Shown: piece by piece, positions 16,296 through 24,925 of the stretch
How positions within the stretch are numbered: position 1 is the stretch's first letter
How the letters are laid out: each line of letters starts with the position of its first letter
NCBI GenBank assembly: GCA_902495305.1
Contig: CABUWG010000004.1
Coordinates: 1-61,960 of the forward strand
Reading direction: 5' to 3'
From: an uncultured Pseudomonadota bacterium
Lineage (GTDB): Bacteria; Pseudomonadota; Alphaproteobacteria; RF32; CAG-239
Length of the DNA: 61,960 nt
Notes under the pieces: model-generated
The model's input: the letters and a program-made list of their open reading frames with translations, nothing else
The model's database searches: none
Told to the model about the DNA's origin: nothing
Translations under genes and position numbers: made by a program

Positions 16296-16439
16296 GATTA
16301 CCTTGAAATTTGGATAGGATTAATTATTTCCTTGGAAGGTAATTTTTTTATAGTATGTTCTTTGTAAGATGTCAAATGTTTGTTAAAAAAAATTATGAAC
16401 AGCCCCGCAGGGCAAACATTTAAATTTTAAAAAAGTTTT

Positions 16440-16740
16440 TGTTGTTTGTATATTCCTGTGAGTCTTGTGGATTATTTTTTATGCGCAGAGTTATCCAGAT
16501 GTTAATAATTTGTTAAGAGAATCGTTAAGACTTTATTAACCTTCGTTAAGAATCGTTTAAGAATCTTGTAAAGACTTTTTTAACCTTTTTTGAAAAAATT
16601 TTTTATCCAGAGGGTGGGGAAGGTGGTTTGTCCCTGTATATAACTTTTAGATATAAATTCTTTTTACGGTGATAAAATTGTATAACATCCTAAAAGGGGG
16701 CTGTTATCCACAGAAACGGCGTGTTTTGTGGATAAGACTC
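16440..16740. other. Candidate chromosomal replication origin (oriC)
   Basis: Five DnaA-box-like sites lie in this gene-free, AT-rich stretch: 16466-16474, 16491-16499, 16603-16611, and the perfect inverted pair TTATCCACA (16704-16712) and TGTGGATAA (16727-16735). Between them are a dense TTAA array with three CtrA-type TTAA-N7-TTAA sites and a poly-A/T region suited to unwinding. Genes to the left run leftward and genes to the right mostly rightward. parAB with parS lies about 14 kb away, and the neighbours rho and coaE-dnaQ match known alphaproteobacterial origins. Confidence 0.85.
16502..16560. promoter_or_regulatory. Cluster of CtrA-type binding motifs
   Basis: Three TTAA-N7-TTAA units at 16502-16516, 16525-16539 and 16546-16560 lie back to back. 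CtrA sites of this form block initiation at the Caulobacter origin. CtrA itself is not in the window, so binding is inferred. Confidence 0.6.
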
Positions 16741-16766
16741 ATAAGCCTTTGTTTTGGGAGAAAGAT

Positions 16767-17351
16767 ATGAAGTTAGCTGCAATCACCGGATCTATCGGAT
16801 GTGGTAAAACAACACTGGCCGGATTGGCCAGAGAGCTCGGCTATGTGGTTTTTGACGTGGATCAATGGAGCCGGAAGCTTTATTCCTGTCCGGCGTATAT
16901 TGATAAAGTAGCAAATGTTTTTCCTGCCGTGATGGAAAACGGAAAGGTTAACAAGAAAAAACTGCGCAACTTGGTTTTTGGCAACAGGACGCAGCTTAAA
17001 AAGCTTGAGGCTATTGCTCATCCTTTTTTGAAACGCAAACTTATTGAAGCTGTCCGCAAAAATGCAAAATATGACGGGATTTTTGTTTTGGATGCGGCCT
17101 TGTTATTTGAAGCCGGATGGGATAAATACTGCGATTTGATTATTGTGGCCGATGTGGATTATGACACGCAAAAGCAAAGAGTGATGAAAAGGGACGGTAT
17201 TTCGGCCGAGGATTTTGATAAAATTAACAATATTCAGATGAGCAATGCCGAGAAAGCTGGGTTAGCCGATGTTGTTATTGATACCGACAGGCCTCTGAAT
17301 TTGTTGAAAACGGAGCTGCTTTGTATTATAGATGAATTGGCAGAAGCGTAA
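16767..17351 (+). CDS. coaE: Dephospho-CoA kinase
   Basis: A 194-residue P-loop kinase, GSIGCGKTT (about 8-16), with a conserved DVDQWSRKLY segment near 29, HPF near 89 and a LID region around KRDGIS (140s). It phosphorylates dephospho-CoA in the last step of CoA synthesis. The start chosen has GGGAGAAAG upstream; longer frames would run into the DnaA box. It is the first rightward gene after the origin and is followed 15 bp later by dnaQ, an order conserved in many alphaproteobacteria. Confidence 0.93.
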   Translation: MKLAAITGSIGCGKTTLAGLARELGYVVFDVDQWSRKLYSCPAYIDKVANVFPAVMENGKVNKKKLRNLVFGNRTQLKKLEAIAHPFLKRKLIEAVRKNAKYDGIFVLDAALLFEAGWDKYCDLIIVADVDYDTQKQRVMKRDGISAEDFDKINNIQMSNAEKAGLADVVIDTDRPLNLLKTELLCIIDELAEA

Positions 17352-17366
17352 GAAGGACTTTTATTA

Positions 17367-18080
17367 ATGACTAGAGAGATTGTATTTGATACCGAAACAA
17401 CGGGTTTTGATCCGGAAACAGGCGATAAACTGGTAGAAATCGGTGCCGTGGAGCTGATTAACCATATTCCGACCGGCGTAACGTATCACCAGTATATTAA
17501 TCCGGAGAGAGACGTGCCGGAAGATGCTTTTAAAATTCACGGTTTGTCTTATGAATATTTGAAAGATTTTCCGACTTTTGCCCAAGTGGCGGACGAATGG
17601 GTCGAGTTTGTCGGCGATGCTACTCTGGTGGCGCATAACGCCAAGTTTGATATCAACTTTGTGAATTATGAGCTTAAACAGCTCGGAAAAGAAGGATATA
17701 CCTGGGACAGGGTTGTTGATACGCTCGAAATTGCCAAGATTTTGTTTCCGGGAGCAAGAAACAATCTTGACGCTTTGTGCCGGCGTTTTAATGTTGACAA
17801 TACACAGCGTACATTACACGGCGCCCTGCTTGACGCGCAGCTGCTGGCAGAAGTTTATCTGGAGCTGTTGGGCGGGCGTGAGCCGAGTTTCTTGCTTGAT
17901 AAGAATAAAAAACAAGCGGCGACGGTCGAAACCGCAGCGGCAGTGACGGACAGAAAGTACCGAGAGCCGCGGATTTTTGCTTTGAGTGAAGAAGCTTTGC
18001 AGTTGCATAATGACTTTTTGAATGCCAAAATCAAAGGGGCAATATGGACAGCCGTGCCGGAAGAGAAGGGTGAAAATTAG
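17367..18080 (+). CDS. dnaQ: DNA polymerase III epsilon subunit (3'-5' exonuclease)
   Basis: A 237-residue DEDDh exonuclease. DTETTG (about 7-12) is Exo I, VAHNAKFDINF near 89 is Exo II, and HGALLDAQLLAEVY near 150 carries the Exo III histidine and aspartate. It proofreads for Pol III. The tail after about 175 is less conserved and ends in a segment likely to bind the polymerase subunit. It shares a transcript with coaE. Confidence 0.95.
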   Translation: MTREIVFDTETTGFDPETGDKLVEIGAVELINHIPTGVTYHQYINPERDVPEDAFKIHGLSYEYLKDFPTFAQVADEWVEFVGDATLVAHNAKFDINFVNYELKQLGKEGYTWDRVVDTLEIAKILFPGARNNLDALCRRFNVDNTQRTLHGALLDAQLLAEVYLELLGGREPSFLLDKNKKQAATVETAAAVTDRKYREPRIFALSEEALQLHNDFLNAKIKGAIWTAVPEEKGEN

Positions 18081-18087
18081 CAAATTC

Positions 18088-18116
18088 TTGTTTTTATTGC
18101 GATGTCGTGCTAGAAT
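18088..18116 (+). promoter_or_regulatory. Promoter upstream of the unknown gene at 18249
   Basis: TTGTTT (18088-18093), 17-bp spacer, TAGAAT (18111-18116), followed by the ATTATTATTAAC motif seen before several unknown genes in this window. Confidence 0.6.
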
Positions 18117-18141
18117 TAATTATTATTAACGGTATTGCGAG

Positions 18142-18228
18142 TCAGAAATGTCTGATAACAGGATAGAAGAGTTTTAGGATTGTTTGTCAATAAGGCAATG
18201 TCAGAGGCGCCGAAAGCGCATATTCTGA
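18142..18228 (+). promoter_or_regulatory. Leader with two alternative hairpins
   Basis: Hairpin 1 pairs TCAGA (18142-18146) with TCTGA (18151-18155). Hairpin 2 pairs TCAGA (18201-18205) with TCTGA (18224-18228) and contains an inner GCGC/GCGC stem. Because the outer arms are identical, 18142-18146 could also pair with 18224-18228, giving a possible switch. No tract of T follows. Confidence 0.35.
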
Positions 18229-18248
18229 TGGCGTAGGAATATTTTAAA

Positions 18249-18515
18249 ATGCAGACCGGAAAAACACTTCCGATTTATGTTTATGATTCAAAAGGCGGAG
18301 AACTGACGGAATATAATCCTCCGAAAGAAGAAAGGGAGAGTATCGTGACGCGGCTTAAAGAAAGCCGGCGGCTGCATTCCTCAAGTTTGGGATATTGGCT
18401 GGAAACGGAAGAAAAAGGCCATTATGAAAGCTATTTTGATTTGTTGGCAAAGGCTGAAAGATCACAGGCTGATCCTGCACTTTGGCTCAGAAAACAGAAA
18501 GGCTTGAGCCGATAA
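18249..18515 (+). CDS. Unknown 88-residue protein
   Basis: A charged, soluble small protein (many Glu, Lys, Arg), with no recognised domain, signal peptide or membrane segment. A clear promoter lies 130 bp upstream, followed by a leader with hairpins; there is no good Shine-Dalgarno sequence before the ATG. It ends at a strong terminator shared with secB. It sits between dnaQ and secB, which are normally close neighbours. Confidence 0.65.
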   Translation: MQTGKTLPIYVYDSKGGELTEYNPPKEERESIVTRLKESRRLHSSSLGYWLETEEKGHYESYFDLLAKAERSQADPALWLRKQKGLSR

Positions 18516-18519
18516 AAAA

Positions 18520-18546
18520 AATCCCGAACAATCGGGATTTTTTTTA
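18520..18546. terminator. Bidirectional terminator between the 88-aa gene and secB
   Basis: AATCCCGA against TCGGGATT with a 4-nt loop; A and T runs flank it on both sides. Confidence 0.85.
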
Positions 18547-18549
18547 TTA

Positions 18550-19050
18550 TTATTTTTGTTCCGGCTGAGGTTGTTGCCCGTTTTGCGGTTGTTTGCGGTT
18601 TTGGTACATTGCAACAAAGTCTATCGGGTTTATCATCAGCGGCGGCAGGCCGGCGGAAATGAGCGAATTGGTGATGTAGCTGCGGGCGTAAGGGAAAAGC
18701 ATCCGCGGAATTTCTATCAACAAAACAGGTTCCAAATGTTCTTCCGGAACATTCAGGGCGACAATGCCGCAATAGTCAAGTTCCAAAATAAACAGCGGCT
18801 GGGTGCTGACGATGCCGTCAATACGGATTTTTAATGAAACGTTGAAGAAATTGTCATGCAGGTGATCAGCATGGACATCAACATCAATATTTATTTCCGG
18901 CGCCTGATTCAGGTTGCGGAAAATTTCCGGCGCATGCGGAATTTCTAATGAAAAATCTTTAATATACTGGGTGCTGATCACAATCGGCGGCTGGGCTCCG
19001 GCGTTGTCATTGGCTGTCGGTTGTTCCGGGGTTTGGTTTTCTTCAGACAT
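18550..19050 (-). CDS. secB: Protein-export chaperone SecB
   Basis: A 166-residue SecB: an acidic disordered N-terminus, the IKDFSLEIP-PH segment near 30, LDYCGIVAL near 106 and the LFPYARS...PPLMINPIDF region (about 125-147) typical of the family. It holds unfolded preproteins for SecA. It lies opposite the Tim44-like gene, as is common in alphaproteobacteria, with the promoters between them. Confidence 0.95.
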   Translation of the reverse strand: MSEENQTPEQPTANDNAGAQPPIVISTQYIKDFSLEIPHAPEIFRNLNQAPEINIDVDVHADHLHDNFFNVSLKIRIDGIVSTQPLFILELDYCGIVALNVPEEHLEPVLLIEIPRMLFPYARSYITNSLISAGLPPLMINPIDFVAMYQNRKQPQNGQQPQPEQK

Positions 19051-19187
19051 ATATTCCTCCTAAAGTGGTGTTTTGTTTATTGATACCCTGAAAATTTTGA
19101 ATCGTCAAATATTATAGTTGATAAAAGATATAATTCGGCTATATATTTATATAAGATGTGAGGATAATTTTTTTACGGAGACAGGTG

Positions 19188-19850
19188 TTGTCGGGATATT
19201 TTGATATTTTAATTCTTTTTGTGGTGGTTTTAGTAATTTTTAAAAGATTGCATTCTATACTTGGCTCAAATGCTGACAGTGAAAACAAAGCTAAAATAGC
19301 CGAGGAAAATGCTGCAAGGATTTTTGATATCATCATGAAAGAAGCTGAGAAAAATCAGATGGCGGAGATGTCCCGCGGCGAAGAGAAAGCCGAAAATCAG
19401 GAGAATTTGAGCGAAACAGAAAAGGTATTGCGCCAAATCCCGAATTTTGACAAAGACAAGTTTTTATACGGTGCCAAAAAGGCTTTTGAAATGGTTGTCG
19501 ACTCTTTCTCCAAAGGCGATATTGAAACTTTGGAAATGCTGGTCAGCAAAAAACTGTTGAAAAAGTTTCAGGATATTATTGAACAAAGAAAAGCCGAAGG
19601 CATTGTTTCCGAGGCAGATTTCATTGGTTTTGACAAGGCCGAAATTGTTAAGGCAAAGGTTTCTGCCGATAATATTGCCAAGATTACGGTAGAATTTATT
19701 TCGCAGCAGGTTAATCTTTTGAAAAATGCCGAAGGCGAAATTATTGAAGGTGATGAAAACTTTATTCAGAATATTTCGGATACCTGGACTTTTGAACGCG
19801 CTTTGACTTCAACTAACCCCAACTGGCTGTTGGTTTCTACGAGAAAGTAA
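19188..19850 (+). CDS. Tim44/TimA-family membrane-anchored protein
   Basis: About 220 residues: one N-terminal membrane segment (FDILILFVVVLVIF), a charged linker, then a Tim44-like domain from about 90 (FLYGAKKAFEMVVDSFSKGD and the later IAKITVEFISQQVN strand). Tim44 is the mitochondrial import motor anchor; the bacterial homologue TimA is of less certain role. GGAG at 19177-19180 favours the TTG start at 19188 (a GTG lies one codon earlier) over the GTG at 19158. mltA begins 3 bp after the stop. Confidence 0.85.
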   Translation: MSGYFDILILFVVVLVIFKRLHSILGSNADSENKAKIAEENAARIFDIIMKEAEKNQMAEMSRGEEKAENQENLSETEKVLRQIPNFDKDKFLYGAKKAFEMVVDSFSKGDIETLEMLVSKKLLKKFQDIIEQRKAEGIVSEADFIGFDKAEIVKAKVSADNIAKITVEFISQQVNLLKNAEGEIIEGDENFIQNISDTWTFERALTSTNPNWLLVSTRK

Positions 19851-19853
19851 ACG

Positions 19854-21053
19854 ATGACCGGAACTAAAAATCTTAAATTATTGGCTTTGCTGCTGGCGCT
19901 TTTTGCTTGCGGCAAGGAAGAACAGCAATCCGCCGAACAGACGGAAATTCCTTTGACGGCGGAAGAAAAAATTGATAAGTCCGATTTTGAGCTCAAGCAG
20001 GTGGATTATAATTCTCTGTCAGGGTGGAAGAAAGACGATTTGGCAACGGCAATGCAGGCTTTTGCCCTTTCCTGCCAAAAAATTATGGCGTCTGACAGCG
20101 AGTTTCTTTCCGATAAGGCTTTGGTTAAAATTCCGACGGCAGCTTATAAGGAAATTTGTCAGAAGCTTGAAACAACGGCGCCGCTGGAATATCCGAATTT
20201 TATCGAGCAGAATTTTACGCCGTATCAGGTTTTGTTCAAGGGGAATGACATCGGGCAGTTTACGTCTTATTTTGAACCGACAATTCAGGTTTCGGTTACC
20301 CGCAGTCACGGGTATAATTATCCGATTTACGGTCGTCCGTATGATTTGTTTGAAATGAATCTGAAAGATTTTGACGAGGCTTATCCTAATAAAAAGCTTA
20401 TGGGACGCGTGGTCGGGCAAAAATTTGTGCCTTATTTTACGAGAGACGAGATTTCTAAGACCATGATGAAAGCGCCGGTGATTTTATGGGCTGCCAATCC
20501 GGTTGATTTGTATATTGCGCAGATTCAGGGTTCTGCCGTAGCCGAGACGGAAGACGGCAAGCAGGTCCGGATTGCCTATGACAGCAACAACGGGCATAAA
20601 TTTACCGGAATCGGGCGGATTTTGCTGGAAAGACGGCTTATCCGAAAAGATAAGGCTTCGATGATGGAAATCAAAAAATGGATGCACGAGAATTATGACG
20701 TGGCAAAAGACCTGATGAATGAGAACAAACGTTATGTTTTTCACAGGTTGTCATACGAGAGCGGTCCGGTTGGCGCAGAAGGTGTGGTCTTGACGGCGGG
20801 CAGAAGTCTGGCCGTGGATGAAAACTATATTCCTTATGGCAGTTTGCTCTGGCTGGAAACGGCTTTGCCGAAATACGGCGAGACTTATAAAATGGTTGTT
20901 GCGCAGGATACCGGAGAAGCCATTAAAGGTGCTATCCGCGGTGACTATTTCTGGGGAACAGGCAGTGATGACGTTTTGGAACTGGCCGGAAAAATGAATT
21001 CGACCGGACGCTATTTTATTTTTGTTCCCAAAGGCGTGGAGGTTAATCAATAG
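19854..21053 (+). CDS. mltA: Membrane-bound lytic murein transglycosylase A (lipoprotein)
   Basis: A 399-residue MltA. A lipoprotein signal peptide ends at LFAC with Cys19. It is followed by the MltA domain (GYNYPIYGRPYDLF and a DLYIAQIQGSA segment near 220) and the C-terminal 3D barrel (AQDTGEAIKGAIRGDYFWG near 350) holding catalytic Asp residues. It cleaves peptidoglycan to anhydro-muropeptides, the products that AmpG (41696-43027) would import. It is part of tim44-mltA-x-smr. Confidence 0.94.
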   Translation: MTGTKNLKLLALLLALFACGKEEQQSAEQTEIPLTAEEKIDKSDFELKQVDYNSLSGWKKDDLATAMQAFALSCQKIMASDSEFLSDKALVKIPTAAYKEICQKLETTAPLEYPNFIEQNFTPYQVLFKGNDIGQFTSYFEPTIQVSVTRSHGYNYPIYGRPYDLFEMNLKDFDEAYPNKKLMGRVVGQKFVPYFTRDEISKTMMKAPVILWAANPVDLYIAQIQGSAVAETEDGKQVRIAYDSNNGHKFTGIGRILLERRLIRKDKASMMEIKKWMHENYDVAKDLMNENKRYVFHRLSYESGPVGAEGVVLTAGRSLAVDENYIPYGSLLWLETALPKYGETYKMVVAQDTGEAIKGAIRGDYFWGTGSDDVLELAGKMNSTGRYFIFVPKGVEVNQ

Positions 21054-21055
21054 CC

Positions 21056-21562
21056 ATGGTGCGCAAATCTCCCAATAAGGCAGATGCTTTGGTTTATAAA
21101 GCATTGCAAAAGGCAATAGAGCAGGACAGGCTGCGGGTCTATCTGGATTATGCCAGAATAAACCGCCCGCAGTCGCCGGTTTATGATCCGTGGGAGTGTT
21201 TGCTTCCGGTTTTGGTGCCGGTGATTATCGGCCTGCTGCTGATTATCAGCGTCGGCGTATTGTTCGGGTTGTTGTTTATTGTGGTTATGATTTTGGTTTA
21301 CAGTACTTATGTGAAAAAAATTATGCATAAAAAGCTGATTGAAAGGACCAAAAAGTTTTTGATCGCGGATTATGACAATTGTTGCAAGCTCTGGGAATTT
21401 GGTGGCATTGTGCTGGTGAATACAAAAAACAAAAAAATTGGCTGCGTGGCGCCGGAAGGCGACTGGAAAGATTTTGTCGTGCTGAATTATGCCGACTTGA
21501 TGGTTGACCATAATGAAAAATCTGAACAAAAATCCGAAGACGACAGATCCCAAACAGCCTGA
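21056..21562 (+). CDS. Unknown membrane protein between mltA and smr
   Basis: A 168-residue protein: a soluble basic N-terminal region, one long or two tight hydrophobic segments (about 49-85), then a basic, mixed C-terminal region with Cys-Cys near 110. No family was recognised. It starts 2 bp after mltA and overlaps the smr gene by 50 bp, so it is clearly part of this operon. Confidence 0.75.
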   Translation: MVRKSPNKADALVYKALQKAIEQDRLRVYLDYARINRPQSPVYDPWECLLPVLVPVIIGLLLIISVGVLFGLLFIVVMILVYSTYVKKIMHKKLIERTKKFLIADYDNCCKLWEFGGIVLVNTKNKKIGCVAPEGDWKDFVVLNYADLMVDHNEKSEQKSEDDRSQTA

Positions 21563-22079
21563 AGATACTGATTTTTGGCAGGAGGTTGTAAAAGGCGTGC
21601 GGAAAATTCCGACGCCTAACGTTGACTTGTCAAAGCCGCAGACAGCGTTGCCGGAGATCAGGCAGAATATCAACATTTTTGAGTTTTATCAGGGCGAACG
21701 TCTGGATTATCTTCGGGCCGGCAGTTTTAACAATATTGATGCCAATACCGTCAAACGGTTTAAACGCGGGGAATTCAAGATAGAGGCGCGTTTGGATTTG
21801 CATGGTTGTCTGGTTGACGAGGCTTATCAGAAAGTGGAAACTTTTTTGCAAAATGCTGTTCGGCGCGGTTTGCGCTGTGTGCAGATCATTACCGGAAAAG
21901 GCTTACATCGCGAGGATGAAGATATTTTTGCTGCCCGCGGCGTACTGAAAGATCTGGTGCCGCAATGGCTGAATCAGGATCATATCCGTCCGTTGCTGCT
22001 GGCTTTTGACTATTCTCCGGTCAGTGAGGGCGGAGACGGCGCTTTAATGCTGTTGTTACGCCGTAAGCCTAGTTCCTGA
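21513..22079 (+). CDS. Smr-domain protein
   Basis: A 188-residue protein with a C-terminal Smr domain: LDLHGCLVDEAYQKVETFL near 90, then ITGKGLH and a final ALMLLLRRK strand. Smr domains, as in MutS2, are nucleases or nucleic-acid binders. Stand-alone Smr genes downstream of mltA are usual in alphaproteobacteria. The start lies inside the upstream gene. The 3' end overlaps convergent nth by 11 bp. Confidence 0.88.
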   Translation: MKNLNKNPKTTDPKQPEDTDFWQEVVKGVRKIPTPNVDLSKPQTALPEIRQNINIFEFYQGERLDYLRAGSFNNIDANTVKRFKRGEFKIEARLDLHGCLVDEAYQKVETFLQNAVRRGLRCVQIITGKGLHREDEDIFAARGVLKDLVPQWLNQDHIRPLLLAFDYSPVSEGGDGALMLLLRRKPSS

Positions 22080-22710
22080 TTTTTTTATCCGTACTGTGGC
22101 AATAAGCGGCAATCGGGCAGTTTGAGCAGTCCGGATTTTGGGCTTTGCAGACATATCTTCCGAACAAGACAAGCCAGTGGTTGGCATTTTTTTTGAAATT
22201 ATCCGGCAAGACGCTGTTTAAATCTTTTTCAACTTCCAGCGGGTTTTTGCCTTGACTGAAATCCAGCCGATGAGAAATGCGGAAGACATGGGTATCAACG
22301 GCAATTGTCGGTTTGTCAAACCAAACATTCAGGACAACATTGGCGGTTTTGCGTCCGACGCCGGCAAGACTTTCCAGTGCCGTGCGGTCAGAGGGGACTT
22401 CGCCGTTGTATTTTTCGACCAGTTCCTTGCTCATTGCCATAATGTTTTTGGCTTTGTTGTTATAGAGGCCGATGGTTTTGATGTATTCTTTGAGTTTGTC
22501 AATGCCAAGCGCCAGAATTTGCTGTGGCGTTTCAGCGATTTTGAAGAGTTCTTTGGTGGCTTTGTTGACGCCTTTGTCGGTACTTTGGGCAGAAAGGATG
22601 ACGGCAACCAGCAAGGTATAGGCATTATGAAAATCGAGTTCGCAGCGCGGATTGGGATCCCGCTGATTGAAAATATCCATGATTTCCAGAATTTCTTTTG
22701 TGTTTCTCAT
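22069..22710 (-). CDS. nth: Endonuclease III
   Basis: A 213-residue bifunctional DNA glycosylase/AP lyase. The helix-hairpin-helix LAGVGRKTANVVLN carries the catalytic lysine, VDTHVFR the aspartate, and the [4Fe-4S] cluster motif C-x6-C-x2-C-x5-C lies at the C-terminus. It removes oxidised pyrimidines. Its start overlaps the tsaD stop (TGATG), so the pair is translationally coupled. Confidence 0.96.
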   Translation of the reverse strand: MRNTKEILEIMDIFNQRDPNPRCELDFHNAYTLLVAVILSAQSTDKGVNKATKELFKIAETPQQILALGIDKLKEYIKTIGLYNNKAKNIMAMSKELVEKYNGEVPSDRTALESLAGVGRKTANVVLNVWFDKPTIAVDTHVFRISHRLDFSQGKNPLEVEKDLNSVLPDNFKKNANHWLVLFGRYVCKAQNPDCSNCPIAAYCHSTDKKIRN

Positions 22711-23789
22711 CAGGCTTTTACTCCTCCGGCGCCGGCTGCTTTGGGCGCGTTCTCGTCTAACGGCCAGCGGGGGCGCGGTTTGAAATCCAAGTCGTTGGTA
22801 TAACCGGCGCGGAATCTTTCCAGTCCGGCCCAGGCGATCATGACGCCGTTGTCGGTGCAGAAACGGACGGGAGGAGCGGAGAAAACCATGTTATTGGCTT
22901 TAGCCAGAAGTTCCAGCCGGTTTCTTAAAAAGGTGTTGGATGCCACGCCGCCGGAAACGACAAGGTCTTTGCCTTCGGGATAATGTTCCTGAAAATAACG
23001 GATGGCTTTTTCAAGCTTGTGACAAAGGCTTTCGGTAACGGCAAACTGAAAACCGGCGCAGATATCGGCCACATCCTGCTCGGGCAGAAGAGCGTGTTCC
23101 AAGATGCCGTCCTTTGAGTAGGATTCAATAATTTTGCGTACGGCGGTTTTTAATCCCGAGAAAGAAAGGTTGCAGTCCGGAGAATTGAAAAGCGGGCGCG
23201 GCAGAACAAAGCGGCGGCTGTTGCCGACATCTGCCATTTTTTCTATCATCGGGCCGCCGGGGTAGCCCAAGCCCAGCATTTTTGACACTTTGTCAAAAGC
23301 CTCGCCGGCCGCATCGTCAATCGTGGTTCCGAGGCGTTGGTATTCTCCGACATTTTTTACGACTAAAATTTGACAATGTCCGCCGGAAACAAGTAATAGT
23401 AGATAAGGGTATTGTACGTCACTGGTCAGTCTGGCGGCTAAGGCATGGCCTTCCAGATGGTTTACGGCAACAAAAGGTTTGTTTAAGGCCAGAGCCATGG
23501 CTTTGGCTGCCATTACGCCGACGACAACGCCGCCGATCAGTCCGGGGCCGGAAGAGGCCGCAACAGCGTCAATATCGTCTGGTTTTAATCCGGCTTTGGA
23601 AAAGGTATGTTCAATAATCTCGTCAATATGTTCCAAATGCGAGCGGGCGGCAATTTCCGGTACGACACCGCCGAAAGGTTTGTGTTCTTCAAGCTGGGTC
23701 AAAAGGCATTCGCCTAATATTTGCCGCTTATCATTGACAATGGCGGCGGCTGTTTCGTCGCAGCTGCTCTCTATTCCTAAAACTATCAT
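22710..23789 (-). CDS. tsaD: tRNA N6-threonylcarbamoyladenosine transferase TsaD
   Basis: A 359-residue ASKHA-fold enzyme: GIESSCDETAAA at the N-terminus, metal ligands in HLEGHALA (about 110), LLVSGGH near 131 and GGVASNTFLRNRL near 270. With TsaB/E it makes t6A37 in ANN-reading tRNAs. In many alphaproteobacteria tsaD is divergent from hemC; here the divergent neighbour is the mitofilin-like gene. Confidence 0.96.
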   Translation of the reverse strand: MIVLGIESSCDETAAAIVNDKRQILGECLLTQLEEHKPFGGVVPEIAARSHLEHIDEIIEHTFSKAGLKPDDIDAVAASSGPGLIGGVVVGVMAAKAMALALNKPFVAVNHLEGHALAARLTSDVQYPYLLLLVSGGHCQILVVKNVGEYQRLGTTIDDAAGEAFDKVSKMLGLGYPGGPMIEKMADVGNSRRFVLPRPLFNSPDCNLSFSGLKTAVRKIIESYSKDGILEHALLPEQDVADICAGFQFAVTESLCHKLEKAIRYFQEHYPEGKDLVVSGGVASNTFLRNRLELLAKANNMVFSAPPVRFCTDNGVMIAWAGLERFRAGYTNDLDFKPRPRWPLDENAPKAAGAGGVKA

Positions 23790-23881
23790 TGCTTATCTCT
23801 TTTTTATTGCAGTTTTTTTTTAATTATATACACTATAAAATAGTTTATTGCAAAGGCAAAATTTCAGGCGAAAGGTTGAAA

Positions 23882-24925
23882 ATGGCAAATAAAATCGAGA
23901 AAAAGGAATCTGCGGCGGAAGAAACGGCTCCGGTAAAGAAAGTTTCGGGCAGCGGGCATTCTTCGGCGAAAATTCTGGTGCTGATTTTGGTTCTGGGCGC
24001 CGGATGGGGAATTTATAAGAATCCGCAGCTGGTTGAAAGAGCAAAAGCGCTGCTTGCAGAATCGGCGGCACGGTATTCGGAGAACTTGCCGGAAAAACAA
24101 CCGATCCAAACAGATATTCAGGATTTGCAAAACCAGATTGCAATGCTGAGGACGGAGCTTTTTAATCTGAAGAATTCTTTGCCGGCAGAAGGAGAGCCGG
24201 TTGACGTGCAGAAGCTGAACGAGCTTTATGACAAGTTTGACGCCATTGAAAAAACAAATATGAATATTATCAATTCCAAGGCGGATGCTTCGGCCTTGCT
24301 GGGAATGATGACGCGGCTTGACGAGGCTGAAAGCAAGCTGAAACTGATCAGCAGGGCAACAGATGAGAATGCGTTGATTTTGACGGCGGCGATGATGGTT
24401 AAAGAAGCGTCCGGCCGCGGCGGAAATTTTGTTTATGAAGCAGAAGTTTTGCAGCAGCTGGCCCAAGGGAATCCGCGTCTGGCGGAACCTCTGGCCGTGA
24501 TTGCCAAAACGGCACCGTCCGGAATTGTAACAAATGCACGCCTTATTAACGAATTTGAAAGTATTTATGGTGCCATACTAAAGAAGCAAAAAGATGCGGC
24601 AGCCCAGACATGGAAAGACCGGATTTTGAGCAAACTGAGCGACTTTGTAAAAGTCCGGAAAGTTAATGAAGCGGAAGAGGCAGAAATGCAAATTCTGCAG
24701 AATTTGAAGAATATCAGAGACCTTGTGCGGGAAGAGAATTTTGTTCAGGCGGCAGAAGAGCTGCGTTTGCCCGAGAATGAGGCCTTGCTGGAAGATGCCG
24801 GTTTGCGGAAGTGGCAGGAAAAGGCTTTGGCCAAGGTTGATTTTGAACAGGCCGTGAGCAGGATTTCTACTTATTCTCTGGCAGCTATGAAAGTCAATGC
24901 GATTAAAAAGGAGACAATGGAATGA
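23882..24925 (+). CDS. Mitofilin/Mic60-domain inner-membrane protein (HemX-like)
   Basis: A 347-residue protein. A charged N-terminus precedes a single membrane helix (about 28-41) and a coiled coil with repeated DLQNQIAMLRTELF and KFDAIEKTN heptads; the helical C-terminal part (about 180-347) resembles the COG4223 / Mic60 signature domain. Bacterial Mic60 bends membranes. It overlaps hemY by 4 bp. In relatives it follows hemC and hemD; both are missing here. A longer frame exists upstream but has no supporting start; TTGAAA-ATG precedes this one. Confidence 0.8.
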   Translation: MANKIEKKESAAEETAPVKKVSGSGHSSAKILVLILVLGAGWGIYKNPQLVERAKALLAESAARYSENLPEKQPIQTDIQDLQNQIAMLRTELFNLKNSLPAEGEPVDVQKLNELYDKFDAIEKTNMNIINSKADASALLGMMTRLDEAESKLKLISRATDENALILTAAMMVKEASGRGGNFVYEAEVLQQLAQGNPRLAEPLAVIAKTAPSGIVTNARLINEFESIYGAILKKQKDAAAQTWKDRILSKLSDFVKVRKVNEAEEAEMQILQNLKNIRDLVREENFVQAAEELRLPENEALLEDAGLRKWQEKALAKVDFEQAVSRISTYSLAAMKVNAIKKETME

